Shown here: positions 51,893 to 59,709 of the stretch, in pieces
Numbering within the stretch: position 1 is the stretch's first letter
Layout of the letters: each line of letters begins with the position of its first letter
NCBI GenBank assembly: GCA_949948775.1
Contig: CATLHC010000003.1
Span: 1-64,000, forward strand
Length of the DNA: 64,000 nucleotides
Source of the DNA: an uncultured Oscillospiraceae bacterium
GTDB lineage: Bacteria; Bacillota; Clostridia; Oscillospirales; Oscillospiraceae
Direction of reading: 5' to 3'
The notes under the pieces: generated by a model
What the model saw: only the letters and a program-made list of their open reading frames with translations
What the model was told of the DNA's origin: nothing
Databases searched by the model: none
Position numbers and translations under genes: made by a program

Positions 51893-53137
51893 TTACGCGT
51901 TGGCGCTGTTGAGGTACTCCTCCTGCTCGGGGGTGAGCTTGTCGATGGTCAGGCCCAGGGCGGCCAGCTTGGCCCAGCCGATCTGATCGTCGATCTCGGC
52001 GGGGATGTCGTAGAGCTTTCGGGTCAGCTCGTCCTTGTGCTTGACCAGCCACTCCGCCGCCAATGCCTGGACGGAGAAAGACATATCCATGATCTCCGCC
52101 GGGTGGCCGTTGCCTCCCGCCAGGTTGACCAGGCGGCCCTCGGCCAGCACGTTGAGCACCTTGCCGTCGGCCAGCTTGTAGCCGGTGATGCCCTCCCGCT
52201 GTTCCCACTTATCCACGGCGTTTTCATTCAGCCACTTCACGTCCACCTCGCAATCAAAGTGGCCCGCGTTGGACAGCAGGGCGTTGGGCTTCATCCGGGC
52301 GAAGTGCTCCGGGGTGATGACATCCTTACAGCCGGTGACGCTGACGAACACGTCCCCCAGGGGGGCGGCGTCGGCCATGGTCATCACCCGGAAGCCGTTC
52401 ATGGTGGCGTCCAGCGCCTTGAAGGGGTCGATCTCGGTGACGATGACGTTGGCGCCCATGCCCGCGGCCCGCAGGGCCACGCCGGAGCCGCACCAGCCGT
52501 ACCCGGCCACCACCACCGTCTTGCCCGCCACCACCAGGTTGGTCATGTGCATGATGGCGTCCCACACGGACTGGCCGGTGCCGTACTTGTTGTCGTAGTA
52601 GTGCTTGGCCTTGGCGTCGTTCACCGCCATCATGGGGCAGGGCAGGGTGCCCTCCCGATCCCTGGCCCGCAAGCGCAGGATTCCGGTGGTGGTCTCCTCA
52701 CAGCCGCCGATGAGGCAGTCGGCGTACTCTTTGCATTTGCCGCTGAGGAGGTTAATGAGGTCGCCGCCGTCGTCGATGACGATGTGGGGGTGGCATTTCA
52801 GGGTTTCGACCAGATGGGCCTCGTACTCCGCGGGGATGGAGCCGTGCCAGGCGAACACGTTGACGCCCCGGTCGGCCACGCCCGCGGCCACGTCGTCCTG
52901 GGTGGACAGGGGGTTGGAGCCGGTGAGGTAGACGTCTGCCCCGCCGGCCTTCAGCACTAGGGCCAGGTTGGCGGTCTTGGCCTCCAGGTGGACGGAGACG
53001 GCGGCGCGCAGGCCCTTGAAGGGCTGCTCCTTTACGAAGCGGGCCTCGATCTGGGACAGGGCGGGCATAAAGTTTCGCACCCAGTCGATCTTCCGGTGGC
53101 CGGAGGGGGCCAGGGCGGGGTCGCGGATGATGCTCAT
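51893..53137 (-). CDS. ahcY: Adenosylhomocysteinase
   Basis: A 414-residue NAD-dependent enzyme that splits S-adenosylhomocysteine into homocysteine and adenosine. It has LTGSNPLSTQDDVAA, the NAD motif GYGWCGSGVALRAAG, DCEVDVKWL and GRLVNLAGGNGHPAEIMD. The length matches the shorter archaeal/Clostridial form, lacking the insert of the 470-residue type. Monocistronic with its own promoter. Confidence 0.95.
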   Translation of the reverse strand: MSIIRDPALAPSGHRKIDWVRNFMPALSQIEARFVKEQPFKGLRAAVSVHLEAKTANLALVLKAGGADVYLTGSNPLSTQDDVAAGVADRGVNVFAWHGSIPAEYEAHLVETLKCHPHIVIDDGGDLINLLSGKCKEYADCLIGGCEETTTGILRLRARDREGTLPCPMMAVNDAKAKHYYDNKYGTGQSVWDAIMHMTNLVVAGKTVVVAGYGWCGSGVALRAAGMGANVIVTEIDPFKALDATMNGFRVMTMADAAPLGDVFVSVTGCKDVITPEHFARMKPNALLSNAGHFDCEVDVKWLNENAVDKWEQREGITGYKLADGKVLNVLAEGRLVNLAGGNGHPAEIMDMSFSVQALAAEWLVKHKDELTRKLYDIPAEIDDQIGWAKLAALGLTIDKLTPEQEEYLNSANA

Positions 53138-53179
53138 AATGTATACTTCCTTTCGGATGCAAATTTTTTTGGTAGGCCC

Positions 53180-53208
53180 AGTATAACACAGGGCGGGGGC
53201 ATTTTCAA
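53180..53208 (-). promoter_or_regulatory. Promoter of ahcY
   Basis: Minus strand TTGAAA (53203-53208), 17-bp spacer, TATACT (53180-53185). Confidence 0.82.
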
Positions 53209-53228
53209 GCGGGCCGGTAACGCGGAAG

Positions 53229-53717
53229 CTATCGCTGCAAGCGCTTTCTCATAACAACTGCATTGCTCTTTTTATTTCCCCAATCCAGCGTCACAGTTTC
53301 GTTCTCCTCAAAGCCGTGTCTTTTCCAAAAAGGTACTAAATTATCTTGATAATCATTTACAACATCAATCCGAATGGACTCTTTGTTATCCTGCGTCATT
53401 TTCGTTTCAAAGAGCGAATATACCATGCTGCCGACGCCTTTTCCCTGCAAAGCGGCTGTTAACATAATCAATGAAAGATATACTTCCTGCCCTGGCTTGT
53501 AGTCTATTACCCCTTGTACCATTGAACTGTCTTGGTCCACAATGACGCATGAGCAAAAGCCTGCTTTTTGCATGGTCAATATTTCTTGCGAGACAAAGGC
53601 TTCATCAATAAAATCCATACCTAGATGGTGAAGCAAAAACTGGCGATTGGAATTATATATCTCTATGATGTCCTTGTGATCCTTTTCCTGTACAGCGCGT
53701 ATGATATATTTTGACAC
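53229..53717 (-). CDS. GNAT family N-acetyltransferase
   Basis: A 162-residue protein. The acetyl-CoA site is ALQGKGVGSMVYSLFE (motif A) after the strand YLSLIML, and WKRHGFEEN is motif B. Substrate unknown. The gene is clearly richer in AT than its flanks and uses AT-ending codons, which suggests recent acquisition. No convincing promoter was assigned. Confidence 0.82.
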   Translation of the reverse strand: MSKYIIRAVQEKDHKDIIEIYNSNRQFLLHHLGMDFIDEAFVSQEILTMQKAGFCSCVIVDQDSSMVQGVIDYKPGQEVYLSLIMLTAALQGKGVGSMVYSLFETKMTQDNKESIRIDVVNDYQDNLVPFWKRHGFEENETVTLDWGNKKSNAVVMRKRLQR

Positions 53718-53775
53718 ATGTATCTTCTCCTAAAATTTCCGACTTGCTGCGCCGGTCTGATCGGGCCTCCGTTCC

Positions 53776-55206
53776 TCAGTGCTTTTCCGCCAGCAGATGC
53801 GCCCGCACATCCCACAGCTTCTGGGACAGGTCCACGTAATAGTTATGCGGGTACTCGAAGCGCTTCACCTCGTCCCACAGGCTGTCCACCTCCCGCTGGC
53901 AGTAGTCCCGGGACTGCTGGATGGTGGGGAGCTGGTACACCAGCTTGCCGCCCTGGAAGATGGGCACCAGCAGGGGCCGGGCGGTGAAGTCGGACACGGT
54001 CTTGCGCTTCCAGGTGGCCTCCGGGTCGAACAGCTCCAGGGGCTGGGAGAAGTCGGGCTGCTCGTCGTGGACGCAGATATAGTCGGCCATGGCCTTGCCG
54101 TTGCCGTTTTCAAACAGGCGGTACACCTTCTTGAAGTGGGGCAGGGTGACCTTGGCGGCGTTCTCGCTGATCTTGATTTTGGGGATGAGGGCGCCGTCCT
54201 CCCCCTCGATGGCGGCCAGCTTGTACACGCCCCCGAACACCGGCTCGCTTTTTGACGTGATGAGCCGCTCGCCCACGCCGAAGGCGTCGATCCGCGCGCC
54301 CTGGGTGAGCAGGTCCCGGATGATGTATTCGTCCAGGGAGTTGGAGGCCACGATCTTGATACCGGGCAGGCCCGCGTTGTCCAACATCTTCCGGGCCTGC
54401 TTGGACAGGTAGGTCAGATCGCCGGAGTCGATGCGGATGCCGCCGGAGGTGATGCCCAGTTCCTGGAAAACCCGGATGGCGTTGGGCACCCCGGAGTGGA
54501 GCACGTTGTAGGTGTCCACCAGCAGGGTGGCGGCCTGGGGATAGACTTGGCAGTAGGTCTTGAAGGCGGTGTACTCGTCGGGGAACATCTGCACCCAGGA
54601 ATGGGCCATGGTGCCGGTGGCGGGGGTGCCGTACAGCTCGTCCGCCATGGCGCAGGCGGTGCCTCCGGCCCCGGCGATATAGCTGGCCCGGGCGCCCAGC
54701 ACCGCGCCGTCCGCCCCCTGGGCCCGGCGGGAGCCAAATTCGGAGATGGGGCGGCCCTCAGCGGCCCGGACGATGCGGTTGGACTTGGTGGCGATGAGGG
54801 ATTGGTGGTTGAGCGCCAGCAAAATATAGGTCTCCACAAACTGGGCCTGGATGGCGGGGGCCCGGACGGTGAGGATGGGCTCCCGGGGGAAGATGGGGGT
54901 GCCTTCGGGGACGGCCCAGATGTCACCGGTGAAATGAAAATCCTTCAGATAGTCCAGGAATTCGGGGGAGAAGCAGCCCTTGCCCCGGAGGTACGCGATG
55001 TCTTCCTCGTCGAAGCGGAGGTCCTGGATATAGCGGATGACCTGCTCCAGCCCCGCCGCGATGGCAAAGCCGCCCCCGTCGGGGACGTTGCGGAAGAACA
55101 CGTCGAAGTAGCAGATCCGATCCTTCAGCCCGGTCTGAAAATAGCCGTTGCCCATGGTCAGCTCGTAGAAATCGGTGAGCATGGTGTAGTTGATGTCGTG
55201 GCGCAT
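53776..55206 (-). CDS. pncB: Nicotinate phosphoribosyltransferase
   Basis: A 476-residue enzyme of NAD salvage, joining nicotinate and PRPP. It has TDFYELTMGNGYF near the start, EFGSRRAQGADGA, GTMAHSWVQMF (active-site His), and RIDSGDLTYLSKQ. AAGGAGGG is 9 nt before the ATG. A perfect palindrome in its promoter predicts control by a niacin or NAD regulator. Confidence 0.95.
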   Translation of the reverse strand: MRHDINYTMLTDFYELTMGNGYFQTGLKDRICYFDVFFRNVPDGGGFAIAAGLEQVIRYIQDLRFDEEDIAYLRGKGCFSPEFLDYLKDFHFTGDIWAVPEGTPIFPREPILTVRAPAIQAQFVETYILLALNHQSLIATKSNRIVRAAEGRPISEFGSRRAQGADGAVLGARASYIAGAGGTACAMADELYGTPATGTMAHSWVQMFPDEYTAFKTYCQVYPQAATLLVDTYNVLHSGVPNAIRVFQELGITSGGIRIDSGDLTYLSKQARKMLDNAGLPGIKIVASNSLDEYIIRDLLTQGARIDAFGVGERLITSKSEPVFGGVYKLAAIEGEDGALIPKIKISENAAKVTLPHFKKVYRLFENGNGKAMADYICVHDEQPDFSQPLELFDPEATWKRKTVSDFTARPLLVPIFQGGKLVYQLPTIQQSRDYCQREVDSLWDEVKRFEYPHNYYVDLSQKLWDVRAHLLAEKH

Positions 55207-55239
55207 TTGGAGAATCCCTCCTTGTCATAAGTGACTCCT

Positions 55240-55268
55240 ATTATATGCTGTCTTGACAGCAATTGCAA
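55240..55268 (-). promoter_or_regulatory. pncB promoter with palindromic operator in the spacer
   Basis: Minus strand TTGCAA (55263-55268), 17-bp spacer, TATAAT (55240-55245). The spacer holds a perfect 16-bp palindrome TGCTGTCTTGACAGCA (55246-55261). The position and the target fit a NiaR-type NAD repressor; the regulator is inferred. Confidence 0.8.
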
Positions 55269-55276
55269 GCCCCCTT

Positions 55277-55342
55277 GGGCTTCCGGCGGCCTACTTTCTG
55301 CTTGTGCAGAAAGTGGGCAAAGACACACTTAGGGGGAAGCCC
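55277..55342. repeat. Nested inverted repeat (REP-like)
   Basis: Outer arms GGGCTTCC / GGAAGCCC enclose a 12-bp stem (55290-55301 with 55306-55317, one G-U, loop TTGT). It looks like an intergenic repeat unit rather than a terminator. A further GC-rich hairpin is at 55451-55478. Otherwise the 334-bp gap between pncB and purA holds no gene. Confidence 0.6.
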
Positions 55343-55490
55343 CTGTTTACAGGAGAGGTTGATACGTTCCGCTGCTGAATCGTTCCGGCGCGTGGGGCTT
55401 TGGACGCTGGTGCTTTCAGTTGTGCTGCCGCCGGTGTCTGGGCACTGGCTTGAGGCGGGCCTACTGGCCTGCGCCTCAGTGAGCGCGAAA

Positions 55491-55521
55491 GAGACCGCCC
55501 TGCATGAATGCGGGCGGCCTC
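55491..55521 (-). terminator. Terminator of purA
   Basis: Minus strand stem GAGGCCGCCCGCA / TGCAGGGCGGTCTC with a 4-nt loop, followed by TTTC. Confidence 0.7.
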
Positions 55522-55540
55522 TGGTTCTGTTGGTGTTGTT

Positions 55541-56824
55541 TTATTTGCGGAGCGCGATTTCGTGGCGCTTGGGTCCCGTCGAAACGATTTTGATGGGCAC
55601 GCCGATATGCTTTTCCAGGAACTCCACATAGTTTTTGGCGTTGGCGGGCAGCGCGTCGTAATCCGTAATGCCGCGCATATCGCATTTCCAGCCCGGAAGC
55701 GTCTCAAACACCGGCTTGGCCCGCATGAGCCTGGGGGTGGTGGGGAACGCGCCGGTGACCTCGCCGTCGATGTCGTAGCCCACGCACACCTTGATCTCAT
55801 CCAGGTAGCCCAACACGTCCAAACAGGTCAGCGCCGCCTGGGTGGCGCCCTGAACCATGCAGCCGTATTTGGTGGCCACCGCGTCGAACCAGCCCACCCG
55901 GCGGGGACGGCCCGTGGTCGCGCCGAACTCGCCCTTGTCGCCGCCCCGGCGGCGCAGCTCGTCGCCCTCCGGGCCCAGCAGCTCACTGACGAAGGGTTCG
56001 GTGCTGGAGCCCACGCTGGAGGAATACGCCTTGGTGACGCAAATCACGTCCTCAATGGCGGTGGGGGGCACCGGAGCGCCTACACAGCCGTAGCCCGCCA
56101 GCGTGTGGGAGGAGGTGGTCATGGGGAAGATGCCCAGGTCCGGGTCCTTCATGGAACCCAGCTGGCCCTCCAACAGCGCCGTTTTGCCCTGGGCCACGGC
56201 GTTGTGGAGGAAGCTCACCGCGTCGCCCACGTAAGGGCGGATCAGCTCCCGGTAGTTCAAAAGCTGGTCGTACAGCGCCTTCACGTCCAGGGCGGGCTTG
56301 TGGTACAGGTGCTCGAAGAGAATGTTTTTTACCTCGACGGCGCGGCTGAGCCGCTCCCACAACAGGTCCTCGTCGAACAGATCGCACACCTGGATGCCCG
56401 TCTTGGCGTACTTGTCGGAGTAGAAGGGCGCGATGCCGCTTTTGGTGGAGCCGAAGGCTTTGCCCCCCAAGCGCTCCTCCTCGTATCCGTCCTGAAGGAC
56501 GTGGTAGGGCATGAGCAGCTGGGCCCGCTCAGACACAATGAGGTTGGGGGCGGGGACGCCCCGGCCGATGATGTCCTTCAGCTCCGCCGCCAGCTTGGCC
56601 GGGTCCAGCGCCACGCCGTTGCCGATGACGTTGGTGATGTGGGGGTAGAAGATGCCCGACGGCAGGATGTGCAGGGCGAACCGCCCATAGTCGTTGATGA
56701 TGGTGTGACCCGCGTTGGCCCCGCCCTGGAAGCGGACCACCACGTCCGACGTCTCGGCCAGCAGGTCGGTGATCTTGCCCTTGCCCTCGTCGCCCCAGTT
56801 TGCCCCTACGATCGCTTTTACCAT
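55541..56824 (-). CDS. purA: Adenylosuccinate synthetase
   Basis: A 427-residue GTP-dependent enzyme linking IMP and aspartate on the way to AMP. It has GANWGDEGKGKITDLLAE (P-loop and catalytic Asp), GGANAGHTI (catalytic His), ATTGRPRRVGWFD and TKAYSSSVGS. Monocistronic with an 80-90-nt leader. Confidence 0.97.
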   Translation of the reverse strand: MVKAIVGANWGDEGKGKITDLLAETSDVVVRFQGGANAGHTIINDYGRFALHILPSGIFYPHITNVIGNGVALDPAKLAAELKDIIGRGVPAPNLIVSERAQLLMPYHVLQDGYEEERLGGKAFGSTKSGIAPFYSDKYAKTGIQVCDLFDEDLLWERLSRAVEVKNILFEHLYHKPALDVKALYDQLLNYRELIRPYVGDAVSFLHNAVAQGKTALLEGQLGSMKDPDLGIFPMTTSSHTLAGYGCVGAPVPPTAIEDVICVTKAYSSSVGSSTEPFVSELLGPEGDELRRRGGDKGEFGATTGRPRRVGWFDAVATKYGCMVQGATQAALTCLDVLGYLDEIKVCVGYDIDGEVTGAFPTTPRLMRAKPVFETLPGWKCDMRGITDYDALPANAKNYVEFLEKHIGVPIKIVSTGPKRHEIALRK

Positions 56825-56917
56825 AAAATATACCTCTGCGCCCCGGGAGTCGCAGCCGCTGGGTTGCGGTCTGCCTTATCCGGTGCGCATAGACCGGTTT
56901 TGCGGTCCAACATATTT

Positions 56918-56946
56918 ATTATAGTCAAGTTTTCCCTGGACCGCAA
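56918..56946 (-). promoter_or_regulatory. Promoter of purA
   Basis: Minus strand TTGCGG (56941-56946), 17-bp spacer, TATAAT (56918-56923). Confidence 0.75.
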
Positions 56947-56975
56947 GTCCTTTTCGCGCTTTTTCTGTTTTCCTC

Positions 56976-57004
56976 TTTACTTCCGTAAAGCGGCGTGCTA
57001 AAAT
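56976..57004 (+). promoter_or_regulatory. Promoter of the YerC-methyltransferase-hslO operon
   Basis: TTTACT, 17-bp spacer, TAAAAT. Confidence 0.65.
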
Positions 57005-57046
57005 GACTAGATATAAGGGCAAAAGTTTTTTACGGGAGGATGTGTC

Positions 57047-57331
57047 ATGCAAAAAGAGATGCCGGAGCAGGATTCACTGCTGTTTGAGGCTGTCCTGGCG
57101 CTGAAGGACCAGGAGGAGTGCCGCGCCTTTTTTCAGGACCTGTGCACGGTGGCCGAGCTGCGGGCCATGGCCCAGCGGCTGGAAGTGGCCCAGCTTTTGT
57201 CCCAGGGGCTGATTTATAACGACATCCTCCAGCGCACAGGGGCTTCCAGCGCCACCATCAGCCGGGTGAACCGGGCGCTGCAATACGGTGCGGACGGCTA
57301 TAAGGCCGTGCTGCCCCGGCTGAACAAATGA
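57047..57331 (+). CDS. YerC/YecD family TrpR-like regulator
   Basis: A 94-residue helical DNA-binding protein of the TrpR superfamily. LCTVAELRAMAQRLEVAQLLSQGLIYNDILQRTGASSATISRVNRAL is the TrpR helix-turn-helix with the YerC signature. YerC proteins are poorly characterised. It overlaps the methyltransferase gene by ATGA, so the two are co-translated. Confidence 0.9.
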   Translation: MQKEMPEQDSLLFEAVLALKDQEECRAFFQDLCTVAELRAMAQRLEVAQLLSQGLIYNDILQRTGASSATISRVNRALQYGADGYKAVLPRLNK

Positions 57332-57351
57332 GGGACGCATATACGGTGCTG
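57328..57351 (+). other. Four-base start/stop overlap of yerC-like and methyltransferase genes
   Basis: ATGA at 57328-57331 joins the two genes; no separate ribosome site is visible apart from sequence inside the upstream gene. Confidence 0.6.
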
Positions 57352-58071
57352 GCCCGGTGCTACGACCGGCTTACTGCGGATGTGGGCTATGAGAAGTGGG
57401 CAGACTATGTGGAGCGGCATTTCCGGAAGCTGAAGCGGCCCGTCCGTTCTGTGGTGGAGCTGGGCTGCGGCACCGGGAGCCTGACGAAGCTGCTGGCGCA
57501 GCGGGGGTATCAGATGACCGCCGTGGACCTGTCACCGGATATGCTGGCGGTGGCCGACCAGAAATGTGAGGGGCTGGGTGTGCTGTTTTTGTGCCAGGAT
57601 ATGTCCAGGCTGGCGCTTTTGGAGCCTGCGGACGCGGTGATTTCCTGCCTGGACAGTGTGAACTATGTCACCCGCCCTGCCGCTGTGAAGTGGACCTTCC
57701 AGCGGGTGTACAAGGCGCTGACCCCCGGCGGGCTGTTTCTCTTTGATGTCAAGACCCCGCTGGCGCTGGAGGGCGCGGACGGCCAGACCTATCTGGACGA
57801 GGACGACGATTTATTCTGCGTCTGGCGGGGGGAGTACAGCCCCAAGCGGCGAGTGTGCGGCTACGGCCTGGACCTGTTTGTTCGGGAGGAGAACGGCAGC
57901 TGGAGCCGTGGCGGTGAGTACCATGAGGAATACGCATTCACAATGGATGAGCTGGACAGTTTTCTGCGGGAGGCGGGTTTCCGAAACATCAGGCAACATG
58001 GCGACAAGACCATGTCCGCGCCCAAAGAGGGGGCGCAGCGGGTCTTTTTCGCCGCGAGAAAGGATTTGTAG
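57328..58071 (+). CDS. Class I SAM-dependent methyltransferase
   Basis: A 247-residue protein with the Rossmann-type SAM fold: motif I VVELGCGTGSLTKLLAQRGY (about 41-60), motif II TAVDLSPDML, and DAVISCLDSVNYV. The substrate cannot be told from sequence; related proteins of Clostridia lie in the same yerC-hslO context. Translation is coupled to the TrpR-like gene. Confidence 0.88.
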   Translation: MRDAYTVLARCYDRLTADVGYEKWADYVERHFRKLKRPVRSVVELGCGTGSLTKLLAQRGYQMTAVDLSPDMLAVADQKCEGLGVLFLCQDMSRLALLEPADAVISCLDSVNYVTRPAAVKWTFQRVYKALTPGGLFLFDVKTPLALEGADGQTYLDEDDDLFCVWRGEYSPKRRVCGYGLDLFVREENGSWSRGGEYHEEYAFTMDELDSFLREAGFRNIRQHGDKTMSAPKEGAQRVFFAARKDL

Positions 58072-58075
58072 CGCA

Positions 58076-58960
58076 ATGGATCAGATTGTCCGCGTCATCG
58101 CGAAGGACGCTCCGGTGAAGGCGATGGCCATCGCTGCCCGGGATACGGTGGAGCGGGCCCGCGCCGTCCACGACTGCTGGCCGGTGGCCGCGGCGGCGCT
58201 GGGCCGGCTGCTTATGGCCGCGTCCATGATGGGCGCCGCCATGAAGGAGAAGGATGGGGCCGTCACCCTGCGGGTGAAGGGAAACGGGCCGCTGGGGAGC
58301 TTGACTGCCGTGTCCGACAGTGCGGGGAATGTGCGAGGCTACGTGCAGAACCCCGCAGTGGACGTGCCTCGGAAGGCCAAGGGTAAGCTGGACGTAGGCG
58401 CGGCTGTGGGTGCGGACGGCGATCTGACTGTCATCCGGGACCTGGGGCTGAAGGAACCCTACATCGGCTCGGTGCAGTTGGTAGGGGGCGAGATTGCGGA
58501 AGACGTGGCGGCCTATTTTGTGGAGAGCGAGCAGGTGCCCACCGCCTGCGCCCTAGGTGTGCTCATTGCGCCGGACCAGACTGTCCAGGCGGCAGGGGGT
58601 TATCTGATCCAGCTGCTGCCTGGGGCGGACGACTCTGTGGTATCCGCCGTGGAGCGGGGCGTGGCCAAACTGGGGGCGGTCAGCGCCCGGCTGGACGCGG
58701 GCATGGACCCGCTGGGCCTTCTGCGGGAGGTGCTGGGCGAGTTCGAGCTGGAGGTGCTGGAGACGGCCCCGGTGGAGTACCGCTGTTACTGCACCCGTGA
58801 GCGGGTGAGCCGGGCGCTTATCAGCCTGGGCGGGGAGGAGCTGACCACTCTGATTGAGGAGCAGGGAGGAGCGGAACTGACCTGCCAGTTCTGCGACAAG
58901 GTGTACCGGTTTTCTGCCGATGAGCTGAAGACGCTCCGGGACGAGTCTGCCGCCAAGTAA
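58076..58960 (+). CDS. hslO: Redox-regulated chaperone Hsp33
   Basis: A 294-residue Hsp33. The substrate-binding domain has AVTLRVKGNGPLGSLTAVSDS and GNVRGYVQNP; the C-terminal zinc switch is CYC and CQFC (CxC...CxxC), which forms disulfides under oxidative stress to activate the chaperone. The ATG is 4 bp after the methyltransferase stop. Confidence 0.95.
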   Translation: MDQIVRVIAKDAPVKAMAIAARDTVERARAVHDCWPVAAAALGRLLMAASMMGAAMKEKDGAVTLRVKGNGPLGSLTAVSDSAGNVRGYVQNPAVDVPRKAKGKLDVGAAVGADGDLTVIRDLGLKEPYIGSVQLVGGEIAEDVAAYFVESEQVPTACALGVLIAPDQTVQAAGGYLIQLLPGADDSVVSAVERGVAKLGAVSARLDAGMDPLGLLREVLGEFELEVLETAPVEYRCYCTRERVSRALISLGGEELTTLIEEQGGAELTCQFCDKVYRFSADELKTLRDESAAK

Positions 58961-58983
58961 CGCCAACTTTTTTAATTTGACTC

Positions 58984-59012
58984 TTGACAGAGCCGGATTC
59001 GTTTGTTATAAT
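58984..59012 (+). promoter_or_regulatory. Consensus promoter of the tRNA operon
   Basis: TTGACA, 17-bp spacer, TATAAT: exact match in both boxes. Confidence 0.92.
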
Positions 59013-59046
59013 GACTTTCGCCGTGTGACGAGCGGCGGAACGATGG

Positions 59047-59122
59047 GGGAGCATAGCTCAGCTGGGAGAGCACTTGCCTTACAAGCAAGGGGTCACAGGT
59101 TCGAGCCCTGTTGTTCCCACCA
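59047..59122 (+). tRNA. tRNA-Val (anticodon TAC)
   Basis: Cloverleaf with acceptor GGGAGCA / TGTTCCC, anticodon loop CTTACAA, T loop GGTTCGAGCC and encoded CCA. Confidence 0.96.
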
Positions 59123-59138
59123 TAGCGCGTACAAATGT

Positions 59139-59215
<77 letters not shown>

Positions 59216-59223
59216 CATCTTAC

Positions 59224-59299
<76 letters not shown>

Positions 59300-59302
59300 T
59301 AC

Positions 59303-59378
59303 GCGAGTGTAGCTCATCTGGTAGAGCGCCACCTTGCCAAGGTGGAGGTAGCGAGTTCGAGCCTCGTCACTCGCTCCA
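59303..59378 (+). tRNA. tRNA-Gly (anticodon GCC)
   Basis: Acceptor GCGAGTG / CACTCGC, discriminator T, anticodon loop TTGCCAA, encoded CCA. Confidence 0.96.
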
Positions 59379-59434
59379 TAAAAATTTCAAAAAGGAGTGC
59401 TAAAGCACTTCTTTTTGAATATAATACAGTATCT

Positions 59435-59509
59435 GGCGCCATAGCCAAGTGGTAAGGCAAGGGTCTGCAAAATCCTGATGCCCCAGTTCAAATCTGGGTG
59501 GCGCCTCCA
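59435..59509 (+). tRNA. tRNA-Cys (anticodon GCA)
   Basis: Acceptor GGCGCCA / TGGCGCC, discriminator T, anticodon loop CTGCAAA, encoded CCA. Confidence 0.96.
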
Positions 59510-59514
59510 AAGCG

Positions 59515-59546
59515 AGAGGGCGGGCTGCGGCCCGCCCTCTGTTTTT
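59515..59546 (+). terminator. Terminator between tRNA-Cys and tRNA-Pro
   Basis: A perfect 11-bp stem AGAGGGCGGGC / GCCCGCCCTCT, loop TGCG, then T5. It would separate tRNA-Pro from the first five tRNAs unless partly read through. Confidence 0.88.
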
Positions 59547-59566
59547 CTTGACCATCAACTAAATAT

Positions 59567-59643
59567 CGGGGTGTGGCGAAGTTTGGTATCGCGCTTGGTT
59601 CGGGACCAAGAGGCCGCGGGTTCAAGTCCCGCCACTCCGACCA
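59567..59643 (+). tRNA. tRNA-Pro (anticodon CGG)
   Basis: Acceptor CGGGGTG / CACTCCG (one G-U), discriminator A, anticodon stem CTTGG / CCAAG with loop TTCGGGA, encoded CCA. It is the last host gene before the mobile element. Confidence 0.94.
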
Positions 59644-59695
59644 TGCGGAGTGTCCTTATAGGATTTGAGTATCCTTAGAGGACACTCCGCATTTT
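59644..59695 (+). terminator. Terminator after tRNA-Pro at the element border
   Basis: A 13-bp stem (59644-59656 with 59679-59691) containing a second AGGAT/ATCCT stem, then TTTT. It begins directly at the CCA end of tRNA-Pro. Confidence 0.85.
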
Positions 59696-59709
59696 GTTGC
59701 TCAAAAACT

